Positions 1-8,024 are shown, counted from the first letter of the stretch. The stretch is 64,000 bases of DNA from Microvirga subterranea (GCF_003350535.1 NZ_QQBB01000002.1:124001-188000), one strand, 5' to 3'. Notes: generated from the sequence alone by a model not told the origin. Numbers and translations: made by a program.

Positions 1-724
1 TCCAGTAGAAATGGTGACCGGTACCGAGAATGCCGGAGAACAGCGCCATGCCGACGATGACGTAGAGCCATTTCTCCACCACCTCGCGATCGATGCCGTT
101 GAGCTTGATCATCAGAAAGGCGAGCACGGAAGCCATGATGAGTTCCCAGACGCCTTCGACCCAGAGGTGCACGACGTACCACCAGTACATCTTGTCCACC
201 GCCAGATTCGCGGGGTTGTAGAAGGCGAACAGGAAGAAGATCGCGACGCCCCAGAGGCCGAAGAGCAGGATGTTCGTCACCACCGTCTTGCGGCCTTTGA
301 GAACGGTCATCGTGATGTTGAACAGGAACATCAGGCAGACCACGACGATGCCGACCTTGATCGCGAACGGCTGTTCGAGGAACTCGCGGCCTTCGTGGAT
401 CTTGAACATGTATCCCACCACCGCCACGCCGGCCGCGACGAAGAACATCCAGAACTGGATCTTCGCCAGGAGTGGGCTGAACAGCTCGGTTTCCGCCTCC
501 TCCGGAACCAGGTAGTAGGTCGCACCCATGAACCCGATCAGCAGCCACACGATCAGGGCGTTCGTATGGATCATCCTGACGATGTTGAAGGGCAGGAGCT
601 CGGAGAGGGTGTTCGGCAGGACATAGATCGTGCCTGCGAGCACGCCGAACAGAACCTGCGCCAGAAAAAGGCCGAGTGCTCCATAGAAGTAGAGCAGGGC
701 CACCTTTTGCGTTTGATACTTCAT
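1..724 (-). CDS. norB: Nitric oxide reductase large subunit NorB (partial, N-terminal part)
   Basis: Catalytic haem-copper-like subunit of cytochrome-c-dependent NO reductase, which reduces 2 NO to N2O in the inner membrane. Only about the first 241 codons are inside the window; the rest lies to the left. The reading frame starts MKYQTQKVALLYFYGALG and shows several membrane helices, the segment IVRMIHTNALIVWLL with a likely haem-ligand His, and WVEGVWELIMASV. The final visible residues are GTGHHFYW, the conserved metal-centre region of the family. The ATG lies 16 bases after the norC stop, so norC and norB form one transcription unit. The window edge is the only reason it is incomplete. Confidence 0.93.
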   Translation of the reverse strand, partial: MKYQTQKVALLYFYGALGLFLAQVLFGVLAGTIYVLPNTLSELLPFNIVRMIHTNALIVWLLIGFMGATYYLVPEEAETELFSPLLAKIQFWMFFVAAGVAVVGYMFKIHEGREFLEQPFAIKVGIVVVCLMFLFNITMTVLKGRKTVVTNILLFGLWGVAIFFLFAFYNPANLAVDKMYWWYVVHLWVEGVWELIMASVLAFLMIKLNGIDREVVEKWLYVIVGMALFSGILGTGHHFYW

Positions 725-740
725 GATGATGATCCTGATC

Positions 741-1193
741 TCAGCCGGCCTTGTTCGGGGGCCAGCTTTGGGTCTTGATGCGGCTGGTCCATTCCAGGAA
801 ATCCGCGAGATCGTTGAGTTCCTGGTCTGTCAGGTTGAATTGAGGCATCTGGCGGCGCCCCTCGATGCCCGACGGCTGCGCGGCCATCCAGGCCTTCAGC
901 ATGTCGCGCGCGGCGGCAGAATCCTCCTTGCCGCCCCAGCGATCCCAGAGATTGCCGAGCTCGGGAGCGAAGTAGGCCCCTTCGCCCAGGATCGAGTGGC
1001 AGTTAATGCAGGAGTTCTTCTCCCACACGTGCTTGCCGCGAGCGACGGACGACGACAGGGTCGCGGCGTCCGTTGACGTCGTGTTCATGTAGTAGTGGCT
1101 GTGGGCGGTCAGGCCAATGAAGATGGCGAAGAAGAAGAACGAGCCGCCGTAGAACACGTTTCTCGCCGCCGATTTGGTGAGGGCTTCAGCCAT
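741..1193 (-). CDS. norC: Nitric oxide reductase cytochrome c subunit NorC
   Basis: Membrane-anchored monohaem c-type cytochrome that passes electrons to NorB. The 150-residue protein begins MAEALTKSAARNVFYGGSFF with one N-terminal membrane anchor. It then carries the haem-binding motif CINCH near residue 63 and a distal Met in RRQMPQFNLTDQELNDLADFLEW. An in-frame ATG 33 bases further upstream is less likely because AGAAAGGA sits at good spacing before the chosen start. norB follows directly. A 14-bp TTG-N8-CAA box lies about 190 bases upstream of the start, in the gap after norF, which suggests control by the NnrR-like regulator at 2862-3560. Confidence 0.95.
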   Translation of the reverse strand: MAEALTKSAARNVFYGGSFFFFAIFIGLTAHSHYYMNTTSTDAATLSSSVARGKHVWEKNSCINCHSILGEGAYFAPELGNLWDRWGGKEDSAAARDMLKAWMAAQPSGIEGRRQMPQFNLTDQELNDLADFLEWTSRIKTQSWPPNKAG

Positions 1194-1383
1194 CACGCGA
1201 TCCTTTCTGATGTGACTGGAAGGCAAAGGGCCAGCACAGGCCGCATGGCTTCATTCCATCGCGGTGGGCCGCGCGAGGGTGCTGCGGAATGTTCGGAAGG
1301 GGACATGTCGATCATCCTGACGTAGAATTTCTGCCGCGCGCTGGCGGTTGGCAGGCAAGCTACAGGAGCGGCCGAGAGGCTCT

Positions 1384-1397
1384 TTGTTCTGGCACAA
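1384..1397. promoter_or_regulatory. Candidate NnrR/Dnr-type box upstream of norCB
   Basis: TTGTTCTGGCACAA, a 14-bp site of the Crp/Fnr TTG-N8-CAA form, lies between norF and norC. It shares the core TCTGG with the sites at 2326 and (reverse strand) 3746. The role is inferred from shared sequence and from the NO-related genes nearby. The distance to the norC start is long, so the promoter would have a leader of over 100 bases. Confidence 0.6.
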
Positions 1398-1418
1398 GCT
1401 TCCTGCAACGGCGCGGAC

Positions 1419-1694
1419 TTAGCCCCGGAGAGCGGAAACCGCTGCCGCACACCACGGCAGGGCCGTGACCATCATCAGCCAGGAGAGAAACAGTGCCCGC
1501 CAGCCGGGCGGCGTACCGCGCAGCTTGAGGAAGTCCATCAGCATCCAGCGTCCCTTGGCGAAGGCCGCGGCGAGGACCACAGCGTTGGCAACGAGCCCGC
1601 CGATGCCGACGCGACCGGCGCCGAGGCTGAACAGGGTGAGCAGGACCAGGAGGAGCCAAGCCCGGGTGATCCGATTCGAGGGCGAGCGCGTCAT
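1419..1694 (-). CDS. norF: NorF-like small membrane protein
   Basis: A 91-residue hydrophobic protein with about three predicted membrane helices (RAWLLLVLLTLFSLGAG, GGLVANAVVLAAAFAKG and LFLSWLMMVTALPW). Size, topology and position directly after norE match NorF, the small accessory membrane protein of NO reductase clusters, related to prokaryotic cytochrome oxidase subunit IV. NorF supports NorCB activity or assembly but its mechanism is poorly known. The start is four bases after the norE stop codon, so the two are almost certainly cotranscribed. The call rests on context as much as sequence. Confidence 0.75.
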   Translation of the reverse strand: MTRSPSNRITRAWLLLVLLTLFSLGAGRVGIGGLVANAVVLAAAFAKGRWMLMDFLKLRGTPPGWRALFLSWLMMVTALPWCAAAVSALRG

Positions 1695-1698
1695 GATT

Positions 1699-2265
1699 TC
1701 ATCCGACCAGATAGATGAGCGGGTACATGACGACCCAGACGAGATCGACCATGTGCCAAAAGGCGGTGCCCGTCTTCAGGTTGTCCAGGCTGTCATGGAC
1801 CGCGACTAGGGCCAGGATTGCGACGCCCATCACCACGTGCAGAAGGTGGAAGCCGGTCAGGAGGAAGTAGAGGGTGAAGAAGGTGTCGGTATCCATTCCG
1901 ATGCCGAGACGGGCCTTCGCCACATATTCGATCACCTTGACGGCGATGAAGACGAGGCCAAGGCAGATGGCGGCGGCGAGCAGAATGCGCGCTCTCAACC
2001 GACCGCCGGTCGCGCGTGCCTCTACGGCGAGCGCAGCGAGCCAACCGCTCGTGACGAGAACAACGGTGTTCATGCCGCCGAGGGTCGCATCGAGCTGCGC
2101 CTGCCCGACCGCGAAGAGGGCCGGCTGCACCGCGCGGGCTCCGGCAAAGGTCAGAAGAAGCAGCCCGAAGGTGACGACCTCGGTCAGAATGAGGACCCAC
2201 ATCATCGGGTGCCCAGGCAGGTCCGACAGGGCGCCCCAGCTCCGCTCCTCTTGTCCGGCAACCAT
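1699..2265 (-). CDS. norE: NorE, cytochrome c oxidase subunit III-like accessory protein
   Basis: A 188-residue integral membrane protein of the haem-copper oxidase subunit III family. It has about five helices and the family signatures GHPMMWVLILTEVVTFG near the N-terminus, GFHLLHVVMGV in the middle and FWHMVDLVWVVMYPLIYL at the end. The length is shorter than aa3 oxidase subunit III and matches NorE of NO reductase clusters. NorE aids NorCB function without being catalytic. GGAGGAG lies 8 bases before the ATG. The divergent promoter region upstream holds a TTG-N8-CAA box at 2326-2339, shared with the small gene at 2396. Confidence 0.88.
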   Translation of the reverse strand: MVAGQEERSWGALSDLPGHPMMWVLILTEVVTFGLLLLTFAGARAVQPALFAVGQAQLDATLGGMNTVVLVTSGWLAALAVEARATGGRLRARILLAAAICLGLVFIAVKVIEYVAKARLGIGMDTDTFFTLYFLLTGFHLLHVVMGVAILALVAVHDSLDNLKTGTAFWHMVDLVWVVMYPLIYLVG

Positions 2266-2325
2266 CGCGTCCGCTCCTCCGGTAGGATCAGGAGAGGTGT
2301 TATCGCCGGGATTTCATCCGTCTCG

Positions 2326-2339
2326 TTGCTCTGGCGCAA
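2326..2339. promoter_or_regulatory. Candidate NnrR/Dnr-type box between norE and small membrane protein gene
   Basis: TTGCTCTGGCGCAA is centred about 67 bases upstream of norE and 63 bases upstream of the divergent gene at 2396, so one site could serve both directions. It differs from the box at 1384 at only two positions, which are symmetric about the centre. Confidence 0.65.
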
Positions 2340-2395
2340 ACAGTCGACCCGGAATTCGCGATATCAAGGCTCAAGCAAACGGAGGAGAGCGGATT

Positions 2396-2551
2396 GTGAG
2401 CGATGCTCAGATCGGACTGATGACGGCGGCACCCCTCATCGTCGTTTTTGCGATCATGCTTCACCGGATGGGCGTGCTGCGCCTGTCCGGGACGATCGCA
2501 GCGGTGACCATGTCGGTTGTGATCGCGGCCGCTCTGTTCCTCACGCAATAG
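2396..2551 (+). CDS. Small two-helix membrane protein (51 aa)
   Basis: A GTG-started frame of 51 residues preceded by GGAGGAGAG at 2381-2389. It encodes two hydrophobic segments, IGLMTAAPLIVVFAIML and GTIAAVTMSVVIAAALFL, separated by a short basic turn (HRMGVLRLS). It is too short for most gene callers. It sits divergent from norE with a TTG-N8-CAA box in the shared promoter and is followed after 34 bases by a DUF1858 gene. I do not recognise the family. The location suggests a small accessory protein made during NO respiration. Confidence 0.65.
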   Translation: MSDAQIGLMTAAPLIVVFAIMLHRMGVLRLSGTIAAVTMSVVIAAALFLTQ

Positions 2552-2585
2552 AGGATGCGTTACCGATCCTCGCATGGAGGCGATG

Positions 2586-2807
2586 ATGAGCATTGAAGCC
2601 AACCGACCTGTCGATGAGATCATGCGACAATGGCCGGCGACGATCCGCGTGTTTCTGGATTATCAGATGCGCTGCGTCGGCTGCCCGATCGGTTGTTTCC
2701 ATACCGTGGAGGACGCGTGCCGCGAGCACGGCGCCGACAGGGTCAAGTTCCTGGCAGACCTGAGGGCCGCCGCCGCGAAGGCACCGGTCCCGGCTGTGGA
2801 GGCTTAG
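2586..2807 (+). CDS. DUF1858-domain protein
   Basis: A 73-residue protein with the DUF1858 / hybrid-cluster-associated disulphide domain signature: RPVDEIMRQWPATIRVFLD, then CVGCPIGCFHTVEDACREHG. The Cys pattern CxxCxxxC is typical. Such domains occur alone or fused to nitrite/NO-related and iron-sulphur repair proteins (ScdA N-terminus), and the molecular role is not settled. Three in-frame ATGs occur at 2574, 2583 and 2586. GGAGG at 2576-2580 favours 2586. It is likely in one operon with the small membrane gene at 2396, under the box at 2326. Confidence 0.85.
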   Translation: MSIEANRPVDEIMRQWPATIRVFLDYQMRCVGCPIGCFHTVEDACREHGADRVKFLADLRAAAAKAPVPAVEA

Positions 2808-2861
2808 GCGCTGACCCCTGGACCTTGATGTACCCCTGGGCCGACATCGAGGAGAGGTTCC

Positions 2862-3560
2862 TCAGGTTGCAGGACTATCGGCCAGCATGAACAGCTTGTG
2901 AGGATCACAGATGGTGATCCTCTGACGTCCGCTCTCGACGAGGCCGCGATCTTCCCAGGCGCTCAGGATGCGGCTCACGGTATGAAGCGTGGTCCCCGTC
3001 ATCTCGGCCACGTCCTGTCGCGAGATCGGAAAGTCGATCTGCACGCCGTCGGCGCTCTTCCTGCCGGCTTGGCGGGCGAGGCGCAACAGGGCGTGGGCGA
3101 CGCGCTTCTCCACCTGCTCGGTCGAAATCTCCACAACGCGCGTATGAGCATCCTGCAGTCGGGACCCTATCGTCTGAATGGTGTTGACGGCGAGGGCCGG
3201 ATGTCTGGCGACGAGACGGGGCCAGACGGCCGAAGGCCAGACGAGAGCGATGCTGTCGACGATGGCCAGCGCAGATGCCGGGTAGGTTTGGCGATTCATG
3301 GCCATGGCGATCCCGAAGATGTCGCCGGGCGTAACGAAGCGGACCACGACCTGCTGGCCGTCCGGCGTCACCTTCATGACCCGCAAGTGCCCATGAAGGA
3401 GAACGAAGAACGAGTGAGCTTCCTCGTCCTGCTGGAAGACCGGGCTCCCCTTGGGATAGCGAATCGACTGCGCCTCGCGGACGATCTCGTCGAGATCGTC
3501 CGCTGGCATTCCGGCGAACATGGGCAGATTGGCCACAAGGGACTTGTCCAGGGCAGGCAT
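2862..3560 (-). CDS. Crp/Fnr-family regulator, NnrR/Dnr type
   Basis: A 232-residue regulator with an N-terminal cyclic-nucleotide-like sensor domain (residues ~15-130), a dimer helix, and a C-terminal winged helix with ISRQDVAEMTGTTLHTVSR as the recognition region. It has only one Cys, near the C-terminus, so it lacks the FNR iron-sulphur ligands. That fits the NnrR/Dnr group, which senses NO through haem. The recognition helix has His where FNR has the Glu of VETISR. A longer reading frame starts 200 bases upstream, but MPALDKS is the natural family start. It is the obvious candidate to bind the five TTG-N8-CAA boxes in this block. NO sensing is inference. Confidence 0.85.
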   Translation of the reverse strand: MPALDKSLVANLPMFAGMPADDLDEIVREAQSIRYPKGSPVFQQDEEAHSFFVLLHGHLRVMKVTPDGQQVVVRFVTPGDIFGIAMAMNRQTYPASALAIVDSIALVWPSAVWPRLVARHPALAVNTIQTIGSRLQDAHTRVVEISTEQVEKRVAHALLRLARQAGRKSADGVQIDFPISRQDVAEMTGTTLHTVSRILSAWEDRGLVESGRQRITICDPHKLFMLADSPAT

Positions 3561-3745
3561 CGGGCGTTCCCAATTCAGAGGGGCGATATCCCGGATGTGA
3601 ATCCGGAATTGCCAGGCAACCGATTGGAGCGAGCGCTCCGACGGTCGCGGACGACTGGTCATCCCTACACCAGAGCCTGTCCGGGGGAATTGAGCTATCT
3701 CAAGCGTGCGGCATGCCCGGCCGGTGCGGCGCCAATCGTATCTCT

Positions 3746-3759
3746 CTTTGTTCCAGATC
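3746..3759. promoter_or_regulatory. Candidate NnrR/Dnr-type box upstream of pseudoazurin
   Basis: TTGTTCCAGATCAA is centred about 92 bases before the pseudoazurin ATG. On the opposite strand it reads TTGATCTGGAACAA, giving the same TCTGG core as the boxes at 1384 and 2326. Confidence 0.6.
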
Positions 3760-3844
3760 AAGCATGCCCGGCCGCAGGCAGCGTATGACCTCTCCTCAAG
3801 AGCCGCTCGGCTCGTCCAATTCAGGTCTCACGAGGAGAAGAACG

Positions 3845-4297
3845 ATGCGTAAGGTTTTGGTGCTGGGGATGCTGGCCGCTCTGGGCCTGGGTGGGGCTGC
3901 AAGTGCGGCCGAGGTCGAGGTCAAGATGCTCAACAAGGGAACCGAGGGCGTGATGGTGTTCGAGCCCGCCCTGGTGAAGGTCGCGCCGGGCGATACGGTC
4001 AAGTTCGTTGCCGCCGACAAGGGGCACAACGTCGAGAGCATCGACACCATGCTGCCCGAGGGCGGCAAAACGTTCGTGGGCAAGGTCAACGAGGAGATGG
4101 CCGTCACCTTCGATAAGCCCGGCGTCTACGGCTACAAGTGCAAGCCGCACTACGGCATGGGCATGGTCGGCATGGTCGTGGTGGGCGAGCCCACAAACAC
4201 GGATCAGGCCAAGGCGGCAACCCATCCCGGGAAGGCCAAGCAGGTGTTCGGCACTCTGTTCGACAAGCTCGCGACCACCACGACTGCGGCGAAGTAG
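3845..4297 (+). CDS. Pseudoazurin (blue copper protein)
   Basis: Periplasmic type 1 copper protein that donates electrons to nitrite reductase, NO reductase or N2O reductase. The 150-residue precursor has a signal peptide (MRKVLVLGMLAALGLGGAAS, cleaved near SAA). The cupredoxin fold follows, with the copper ligands: His in ADKGHNVES, then Cys, His and Met in YKCKPHYGMGMVG. The length fits pseudoazurin rather than azurin. GGAGAAGAACG precedes the ATG. It ends in a strong hairpin terminator, so it is probably transcribed alone from the promoter carrying the box at 3746. The partner oxidoreductase is not in this window apart from NorCB. Confidence 0.92.
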   Translation: MRKVLVLGMLAALGLGGAASAAEVEVKMLNKGTEGVMVFEPALVKVAPGDTVKFVAADKGHNVESIDTMLPEGGKTFVGKVNEEMAVTFDKPGVYGYKCKPHYGMGMVGMVVVGEPTNTDQAKAATHPGKAKQVFGTLFDKLATTTTAAK

Positions 4298-4320
4298 CAC
4301 GTCAGGCGCTGAGAACGTGA

Positions 4321-4348
4321 GCCGCCGCAGGGCTTCTCCTGCGGCGGC
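4321..4348 (+). terminator. Hairpin terminator after pseudoazurin
   Basis: GCCGCCGCAGG and CCTGCGGCGGC form a perfect 11-bp stem with a 6-base loop, followed by only a short T-containing stretch (GTTTC). It sits between pseudoazurin and ccoG and would limit read-through. Confidence 0.7.
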
Positions 4349-4364
4349 GTTTCAGATCATTCCC

Positions 4365-5810
4365 ATGGCCACACTCGATATCAGCTTCAAGCCCGAACGT
4401 GCACACCTGCGCAGACCCAATCGCGGGACCATCGCGGAGCGGGTCGTCCCGCAATCCGTCTCTGGCCGGTATCGCCGCCTGAAGTGGGCGGCCCTGGCCG
4501 TCTGCCTTGCGGTTTATTACGTGCTGCCGTTCCTCCGTTGGGTACGCGGCCCGGGCCAGCCGGATCAGGCGGTGCTCTTCGACCTCGAGCGCGGACGCCT
4601 CTATTTCTTCTTCATCGAGATCTGGCCTCAGGAGGTCTATTACCTGACGGGCCTTCTCGTGCTGGCGACCCTGGTCCTCATTTGGATCAACGCCGTCGCC
4701 GGACGGGTATGGTGCGGCTATTTCTGCCCGCAGACCGTCTGGACCGATCTGTTCCTCCTCGTCGAGCGCGTGGTCGAGGGCGACCGGCGCGAGCGACTGA
4801 AGAAGCAGGGAAGCGGGCTATCGCCGAAACGGATCTTCGAGATCGGTTTCAAGCACACGATCTGGATCCTGATCGCCATGGCAACGGGCGGCGCTTTCGT
4901 CCTCTACTTCTCCGATGCGCCGACGCTCGTGTCCGATCTCGTGACGGGCCGGGCGTCTGCGATCGCCTATGCCTGGGTCATTATCCTGACCGGCACGACC
5001 TATACTCTTGCAGGGTTTGCCCGTGAGCAGGTCTGCACCTGGATGTGTCCCTGGCCCCGACTCCAGGGGGCGATCTGGGATCCGGAAGCGCTCACCGTCA
5101 ATTACCGCGACTACCGCGGCGAGCCCCGAGGCTCCGCCAAGAAGGCCGCCGAGCTGAAGGCCAAGGGCGAGCCTGCCGGCGACTGCGTCGATTGCCTGCA
5201 ATGCGTGAATGTCTGCCCCATCGGGATCGATATTCGCGAGGGGCCGAACTTCGCCTGCATCAATTGCGGCCTGTGCGTCGATGCATGCGATACGGTCATG
5301 GGCAAGCTCGGCCGGCCGCGGGGGCTGATCGACTACGAGGCATGGTCCAACATCGAGCGCGCTCGCGTCGGAGAGCCGGCGCGCCGGCGCGTCGTCCGGC
5401 CCAAAACCGTCGGCCTCGGTCTGTCGGTGATCGCGTTGGCGTCCGCGATGGGCGTCGGCCTCGGCATGCGCAGCGAGGCCAAGATCGCCGTGATCCACGA
5501 CCGGAATCCCGTTGCCGTGCGACTGTCCGATGGGCGGGTCCGGAACGGCTATACGGTCCGCCTCTACAACAAGGCCGATGACGAGCGCTCGTTCCGGATC
5601 GCCGTCGACAGGCTTGAGGACGCTGCGATCGAGGTGGTCGGCGACGACACGCTCGTGGAGGTGGCGTCGGATGCGACGCGCGAGCTTCGCGTGCTCGTGA
5701 CGGCCCCGATGGGGGCACGGCAGCCGATCGGCTTCGTCGCGACCGACATCAAGACCGGCAGCGCCGTTACGGCGCAGGATCTCTTCATTCCAGTCGAAGG
5801 AGGCCCATGA
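4365..5810 (+). CDS. ccoG: CcoG/RdxA/FixG-type membrane ferredoxin
   Basis: A 481-residue inner-membrane iron-sulphur protein. It has about five helices, the motif WCGYFCPQTVWTD, CTWMCPWPRLQG, and two 4Fe-4S motifs (CVDCLQCVNVCP and CINCGLCVDACD). The C-terminal half is a periplasmic Ig-like domain typical of FixG. CcoG is known to reduce Cu(II) for cbb3 oxidase assembly. Here it is not beside ccoNOQP or ccoIS but beside nnrS and pseudoazurin, which points to a role in copper or redox supply for denitrification enzymes (inference). The ATG lies just after the terminator and has no clear ribosome site. The stop overlaps the nnrS start (ATGA). Confidence 0.9.
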   Translation: MATLDISFKPERAHLRRPNRGTIAERVVPQSVSGRYRRLKWAALAVCLAVYYVLPFLRWVRGPGQPDQAVLFDLERGRLYFFFIEIWPQEVYYLTGLLVLATLVLIWINAVAGRVWCGYFCPQTVWTDLFLLVERVVEGDRRERLKKQGSGLSPKRIFEIGFKHTIWILIAMATGGAFVLYFSDAPTLVSDLVTGRASAIAYAWVIILTGTTYTLAGFAREQVCTWMCPWPRLQGAIWDPEALTVNYRDYRGEPRGSAKKAAELKAKGEPAGDCVDCLQCVNVCPIGIDIREGPNFACINCGLCVDACDTVMGKLGRPRGLIDYEAWSNIERARVGEPARRRVVRPKTVGLGLSVIALASAMGVGLGMRSEAKIAVIHDRNPVAVRLSDGRVRNGYTVRLYNKADDERSFRIAVDRLEDAAIEVVGDDTLVEVASDATRELRVLVTAPMGARQPIGFVATDIKTGSAVTAQDLFIPVEGGP

Positions 5811-6991
5811 TGGCCCCGATTCCCCGCCTGCGGTCCTACGAGGGGCCCGCGCTTCTCTCCTACGGCTTCCGCCCCTTCTTTCTTCTGGGGTCGCTCTACG
5901 CCGGCCTCGCGATCCTGGCGTGGCTGCCGATGTTCTACGGCGAGCTGCAGCTGTCGACGGCCTTGTCCCCGCGGGACTGGCACATCCACGAGATGCTGTA
6001 CGGATATCTCTCGGCCGTCGTCACAGGATTCTTGCTGACGGCGGTTCCGAACTGGACCGGCAATCTCCCGCTTCAGGGCAAGCCCCTGCTCGTCCTGGTG
6101 CTGGCCTGGATTGCGGGCCGGATCTCGGTGACCACCTCCGCCTGGATCGGGTGGGAGGCCGCGGCCCTCATCGACAATGCGTTCCTTCTCCTCGTCGGAG
6201 GCGCCATGGCGCGGGAGATCATCAAGGGGCGAAACTGGCGCAACCTGAAAGTCCTCGTCGCTGTCGGAATTTTGGTCGCCGGCAACGTCATCTTCCATAT
6301 CGAAGCCCATGTTCTCGGCGCGGCGGACTACGGTACACGGTTCGGGATCGCCGCCACGATGATGCTCATCATGCTGATCGGCGGACGCATCGTGCCGAGC
6401 TTCACCCGCAACTGGCTCGCCCGCGAGAACCCGGGCCGCCTTCCAGCCGCGTTCGGTTCCTTCGATGTGATTTCCATGATTTCGGCCGCCGTCGCGCTCG
6501 TTGCCTGGATCGTCGCTCCGGACTGGAGCGCGACAGGCGGGGCTCTGATCGCTGCGGGCCTGCTCCAAGCCGTGCGGCTCGCCCGCTGGGCCGGAGACCG
6601 GACATGGCGCGATCGGCTCGTGCTGATCCTGCACATCGCCTATCTGTTCGTTCCGCTCGGGTTCGTTCTGACGGGGCTCTCCGCGCTCGACCTGCTGCCG
6701 GCGGCGGCCGGAATTCATGCTTGGACCGGCGGCGCCATGGGAGCCATGACCCTGGCGGTGATGTCGCGGGCGAGCCTTGGGCATACGGGCCGGGCGCTCG
6801 TCGCCTCGCCGGTGACCCAAGTTCTCTATGGGCTGATTGTTGTTGCGGCCCTCGCGCGCATCTGTGCCGCAGTCCATCCCGCCTGGAGCGGAGGCCTGCT
6901 GCATCTGGCTGGACTGGCCTGGGCCGGGGCCTTCCTCGGCTTCGTGCTGACCTATTGGAATGTCTTCACGCGTCCGCGCGTGACGTCCTGA
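5807..6991 (+). CDS. nnrS: NnrS family haem-copper membrane protein
   Basis: A 394-residue polytopic protein with about 12 helices. Its family signatures include LLSYGFRPFFLLG at the start, WHIHEMLYGYLSAVVTGFLLTAVPNWTG, GGRIVPSFTRNWL and HAWTGGAMGAMTLAVMSRASLGHTGR. NnrS proteins bind haem and copper and relieve NO stress, partly by limiting formation of iron-nitrosyl complexes. AAGGAGG precedes the ATG, and the start overlaps the ccoG stop by four bases, so the two are translationally coupled. Its presence strengthens the reading of this block as an NO-response locus. Confidence 0.92.
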   Translation: MMAPIPRLRSYEGPALLSYGFRPFFLLGSLYAGLAILAWLPMFYGELQLSTALSPRDWHIHEMLYGYLSAVVTGFLLTAVPNWTGNLPLQGKPLLVLVLAWIAGRISVTTSAWIGWEAAALIDNAFLLLVGGAMAREIIKGRNWRNLKVLVAVGILVAGNVIFHIEAHVLGAADYGTRFGIAATMMLIMLIGGRIVPSFTRNWLARENPGRLPAAFGSFDVISMISAAVALVAWIVAPDWSATGGALIAAGLLQAVRLARWAGDRTWRDRLVLILHIAYLFVPLGFVLTGLSALDLLPAAAGIHAWTGGAMGAMTLAVMSRASLGHTGRALVASPVTQVLYGLIVVAALARICAAVHPAWSGGLLHLAGLAWAGAFLGFVLTYWNVFTRPRVTS

Positions 6992-7069
6992 GGCGGGTCG
7001 GCTTGCCGGCGCGGGGGGCACATGCCGGCAGTCGATCCGCCTCGGGCGCTCATATTCCCGCGAAGGTGT

Positions 7070-7083
7070 TTGCGCCCGATCAA
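7070..7083. promoter_or_regulatory. Candidate NnrR/Dnr-type box upstream of DUF6455 gene
   Basis: TTGCGCCCGATCAA is centred about 69 bases before the ATG at 7146. The opposite strand reads TTGATCGGGCGCAA, close to the other boxes in this block and only one base from the box at 8094. Confidence 0.6.
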
Positions 7084-7145
7084 AGTCGCGACTCGGCTGC
7101 TCCTGCTAGCCTTCGTGACGGTTTCAGGCGACGGGAGGATCCGAG

Positions 7146-8024
7146 ATGTTCGGTGCCATTGGACAGCGAATTCAGCAGAACGCTCAGAACTTCGGCGACA
7201 TGATGATCCATGTCGGTCTCGATCCCGATACGCTGCCGGAAACGGAAACCGCTTTTGCGAGGGCCATACGCCGCTGCCTGTGGTGCTCGCATTCGGAAGC
7301 ATGCCGAGAATGGCTCAATGCGAAGGAAAAGGGTGACCGGGCCGCACCGCGCTTCTGTGCGAACGCGACGTTTTTCGAGCGCAATCTGGCGGCGAGGCCT
7401 GCCTTGAGGGGAAAGGATACGACCCACCGGGGCGCCGAAAGGCCAGACGCGGCTCTCCTGGCTATCGGAGAGGAATGGAATTCTGCCGCGGCGGAGTACG
7501 ATGCGAGCACGCTCGCGCTCGATGCTGCAGAGGAACGACTGGAGGATCTCGATCCCACGCCGCCCGAAGCGCTGTTCGAGAGGCTTGGAGATCGTGCCAT
7601 GGGGTTACCGGCGGCGCGGCTGCATCATGGAGGGCGCACCTGGTACGCTCCGGTCATTGCGCTGGTGCGGGCGCGGAGTTCCGCCGAGGCGACGACAGCC
7701 GAGGCGCGAGAGCGCCTTATCGAGATCATCTCCGCCTATGACGCGTGGTATGCCGCCCGTGCGGCGGCCGAGGAGGCCAGCGGCGTGTGGTTCGCCGCCG
7801 CCAGGGACAAGGCGGCCGGCGAGCGGGTCGATGCGCTTAACGCTCGTCTCGTCTCCACGCCGGCGCGAACCCTCGAAGGGCTGAGACAGAAAGCCGCTGC
7901 TGCAGTCTGGGCCGCCGGCGGGATCGCTCAGCTGGAGGCCAAGCTCCGAGAATCCGGGCAGATCGATGCAATGCTCGCCATGTCGATCATTCGAGACCTG
8001 CTGACGGCGGATCCGGAGCAGTAA
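7146..8024 (+). CDS. DUF6455-domain protein with long helical C-terminal extension
   Basis: A 292-residue protein of unknown function. Residues ~1-85 match the DUF6455 pattern: a Cys-rich stretch RRCLWCSHSEACREWL and then PRFCANATFFE, giving C44, C47, C53 and C71, which could bind a metal, haem or iron-sulphur centre. Residues ~105-290 are Ala/Glu-rich and predicted helical, with no motif I recognise. DUF6455 proteins are usually short, so the added ~200 residues are unusual. There is no signal peptide, suggesting a cytoplasmic protein. The promoter carries a TTG-N8-CAA box, which ties it to the NO regulon of its neighbours. Function cannot be assigned. Confidence 0.8.
   Translation: MFGAIGQRIQQNAQNFGDMMIHVGLDPDTLPETETAFARAIRRCLWCSHSEACREWLNAKEKGDRAAPRFCANATFFERNLAARPALRGKDTTHRGAERPDAALLAIGEEWNSAAAEYDASTLALDAAEERLEDLDPTPPEALFERLGDRAMGLPAARLHHGGRTWYAPVIALVRARSSAEATTAEARERLIEIISAYDAWYAARAAAEEASGVWFAAARDKAAGERVDALNARLVSTPARTLEGLRQKAAAAVWAAGGIAQLEAKLRESGQIDAMLAMSIIRDLLTADPEQ

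Noticed and set aside
1193..1450. An 85-codon minus-strand frame between norC and norF
   Set aside because: No motif, no ribosome site, unlikely composition, and it overlaps the candidate promoter region of norC.
5564..7021. A 485-codon minus-strand frame opposite nnrS
   Set aside because: Low-complexity Arg/Gly/Glu composition and fully antisense to a clear NnrS gene.
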